From Gammaproteobacteria bacterium (GTDB lineage: Bacteria; Pseudomonadota; Gammaproteobacteria; Pseudomonadales; Azotimanducaceae): a DNA stretch of 5,256 nucleotides. Of the stretch, positions 4,481 to 5,256 are shown piece after piece (the first letter of the stretch is position 1; each line of letters starts with the position of its first letter). The stretch covers positions 1-5,256 of the forward strand of contig JABIVN010000462.1 in the NCBI GenBank assembly GCA_018667205.1, in the 5' to 3' direction. Both the position numbers and the translations under genes were made by a program. A model generated the notes under the pieces. That model did no database searches and was not told where the DNA came from. It saw only the letters and a program-made list of their open reading frames with translations.

Positions 4481-5256
4481 TTATCGTTCCGGTGTAAACC
4501 AAATCGGTGATGTATAGGCACGCTCCTGAGTGACCATAGGTACATACTCAGGCAATTCCAAATTGAAGTAGGCAGCGTCATAGGCAGTCCAGCGAGGCGT
4601 CGGTATTTCTAGCACACGCACGTAGTAAAACGCCGGCATTTCAGGATCAAAACTCGGATCAGTCCAGACCGTGGTGAACTGTACTTCACCGATATTGTTA
4701 CTGTAAGAGGGCGAAGATAGGTCCACGGTGCTTCCCACCGGTGGCGCTTTGCCTGTGACCGGTGAGACCACTCTGCCATCTGATAGCGCGACATCAAATA
4801 CCTTTTCATAAGTCTGACCCAGTTTGTCTACCCAGCCCTTAATCACCTGCACTCGATCTAAATTTGCGCCATCGGGATCCTTCCAGCTACTGATCATAAA
4901 AACTGGAGCCTGATCTTTCCTGGACGGCGATGACATATCAGCGCCCATTGGCACACCCCTGTTATAGCCGCGTTCTACCCAGTTTGGTGAATGAATATCC
5001 GCATCAGTGAAATCCCAGCCTCCAAACAACCGCACACGCATTCTTGACCCGGTTGTGGCGTAAGTTTCCTTGCGCCGCATTGCGTCAAACAATGACTCCC
5101 TTGTGTTTTCCTGTGCCCAAACTGCAGCCAAGCCAGAAGCAGCCATTTCCCATTCAAATTGAGGGATGTCCGGGATGTTGACGAAGCGTTCCATGACCCG
5201 TGTAGGATTGACTTCATGCCAACTAAATTTCCCCCAAAAATTGTTTTCGTCAGGCG
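4481..5256 (-). CDS. DUF3604 family protein, C-terminal 257 residues (partial)
   Basis: The reading frame has no stop up to the window edge, so the ATG at 5192-5194 is an internal Met and the gene continues beyond 5256. Visible residues include ENNFWGKFSWHE (3-14), WEMAASGLAAVWAQENT (35-51), KETYATTGSRM (62-72), LFGGWDF (76-82), SSWKDPDGANLDRVQVIKGW (119-138) and the terminal ERAYTSPIWFTP (244-255). These blocks are typical of the C-terminal half of DUF3604 proteins, usually several hundred residues long and frequent in marine Proteobacteria. The family is related to the PHP metal-dependent hydrolase fold, but its reaction is not established. The N-terminal part, any signal peptide and the metal ligands expected there are outside the window. 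The C-terminus looks complete. The hairpin at 4346-4381 is the best candidate for a transcript end. Confidence 0.5.
   Translation of the reverse strand, partial: PDENNFWGKFSWHEVNPTRVMERFVNIPDIPQFEWEMAASGLAAVWAQENTRESLFDAMRRKETYATTGSRMRVRLFGGWDFTDADIHSPNWVERGYNRGVPMGADMSSPSRKDQAPVFMISSWKDPDGANLDRVQVIKGWVDKLGQTYEKVFDVALSDGRVVSPVTGKAPPVGSTVDLSSPSYSNNIGEVQFTTVWTDPSFDPEMPAFYYVRVLEIPTPRWTAYDAAYFNLELPEYVPMVTQERAYTSPIWFTPER

Noticed and set aside
4301..4510. 69-codon + strand ORF
   Set aside because: It is made of the heptamer tandem, the hairpin and the antisense end of the DUF3604 gene.

Overview
The window looks like an accessory or slowly decaying stretch of a gammaproteobacterial chromosome, probably marine. 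This is inference from the protein families (DUF3604, DUF1295, a secreted Cys-type glutathione peroxidase, an Ogt-like remnant) and from the moderate base composition. No marker gene fixes the taxon.

Layout: (1) 1-265, + strand: a broken ogt-type O6-methylguanine-DNA methyltransferase with a frameshift, in-frame stops and a damaged active site. (2) 266-780: an 18-bp tandem duplication, a perfect 16-bp-stem hairpin, and a doubtful Pro/Glu/Lys-rich open frame on the - strand. (3) About 790-1040, + strand: the decayed 3' end of an IS21-family istB, followed by IS-end-like sequence. (4) 1115-2041, + strand: an intact DUF1295 / steroid 5-alpha-reductase-like membrane protein. (5) 2042-2452: a spacer with no convincing gene. 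(6) 2453-2986, + strand: a small exported glutathione-peroxidase-family protein. (7) 2987-3621: over 600 bp without a gene but with dispersed, tandem and inverted repeats. (8) 3622-4179, - strand: a single-HKD phospholipase D-like protein with no credible start codon; a (CTCTT) pentanucleotide tract lies just upstream. (9) 4185-4480: a repeat-dense spacer with pentamer and heptamer tandems and a perfect 14-bp-stem hairpin. (10) 4481-5256, - strand: the C-terminal 257 residues of a DUF3604 protein that continues past the window edge.

The intact genes do not form an obvious operon or pathway. The DUF1295 and peroxidase genes point the same way but are 411 bp apart. The PLD-like and DUF3604 genes share the - strand but are separated by about 300 bp of repeats and hairpins. 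Two dead genes, an IS scar and at least four unrelated short tandem repeats suggest a region that gains and loses DNA under weak selection. I see no clear new multi-gene system. The items most worth checking are the peroxidase with Asp at the catalytic Gln position, the PLD-like gene beside the CTCTT tract, and the two perfect 8-nt-loop hairpins, one fused to a heptamer tandem.
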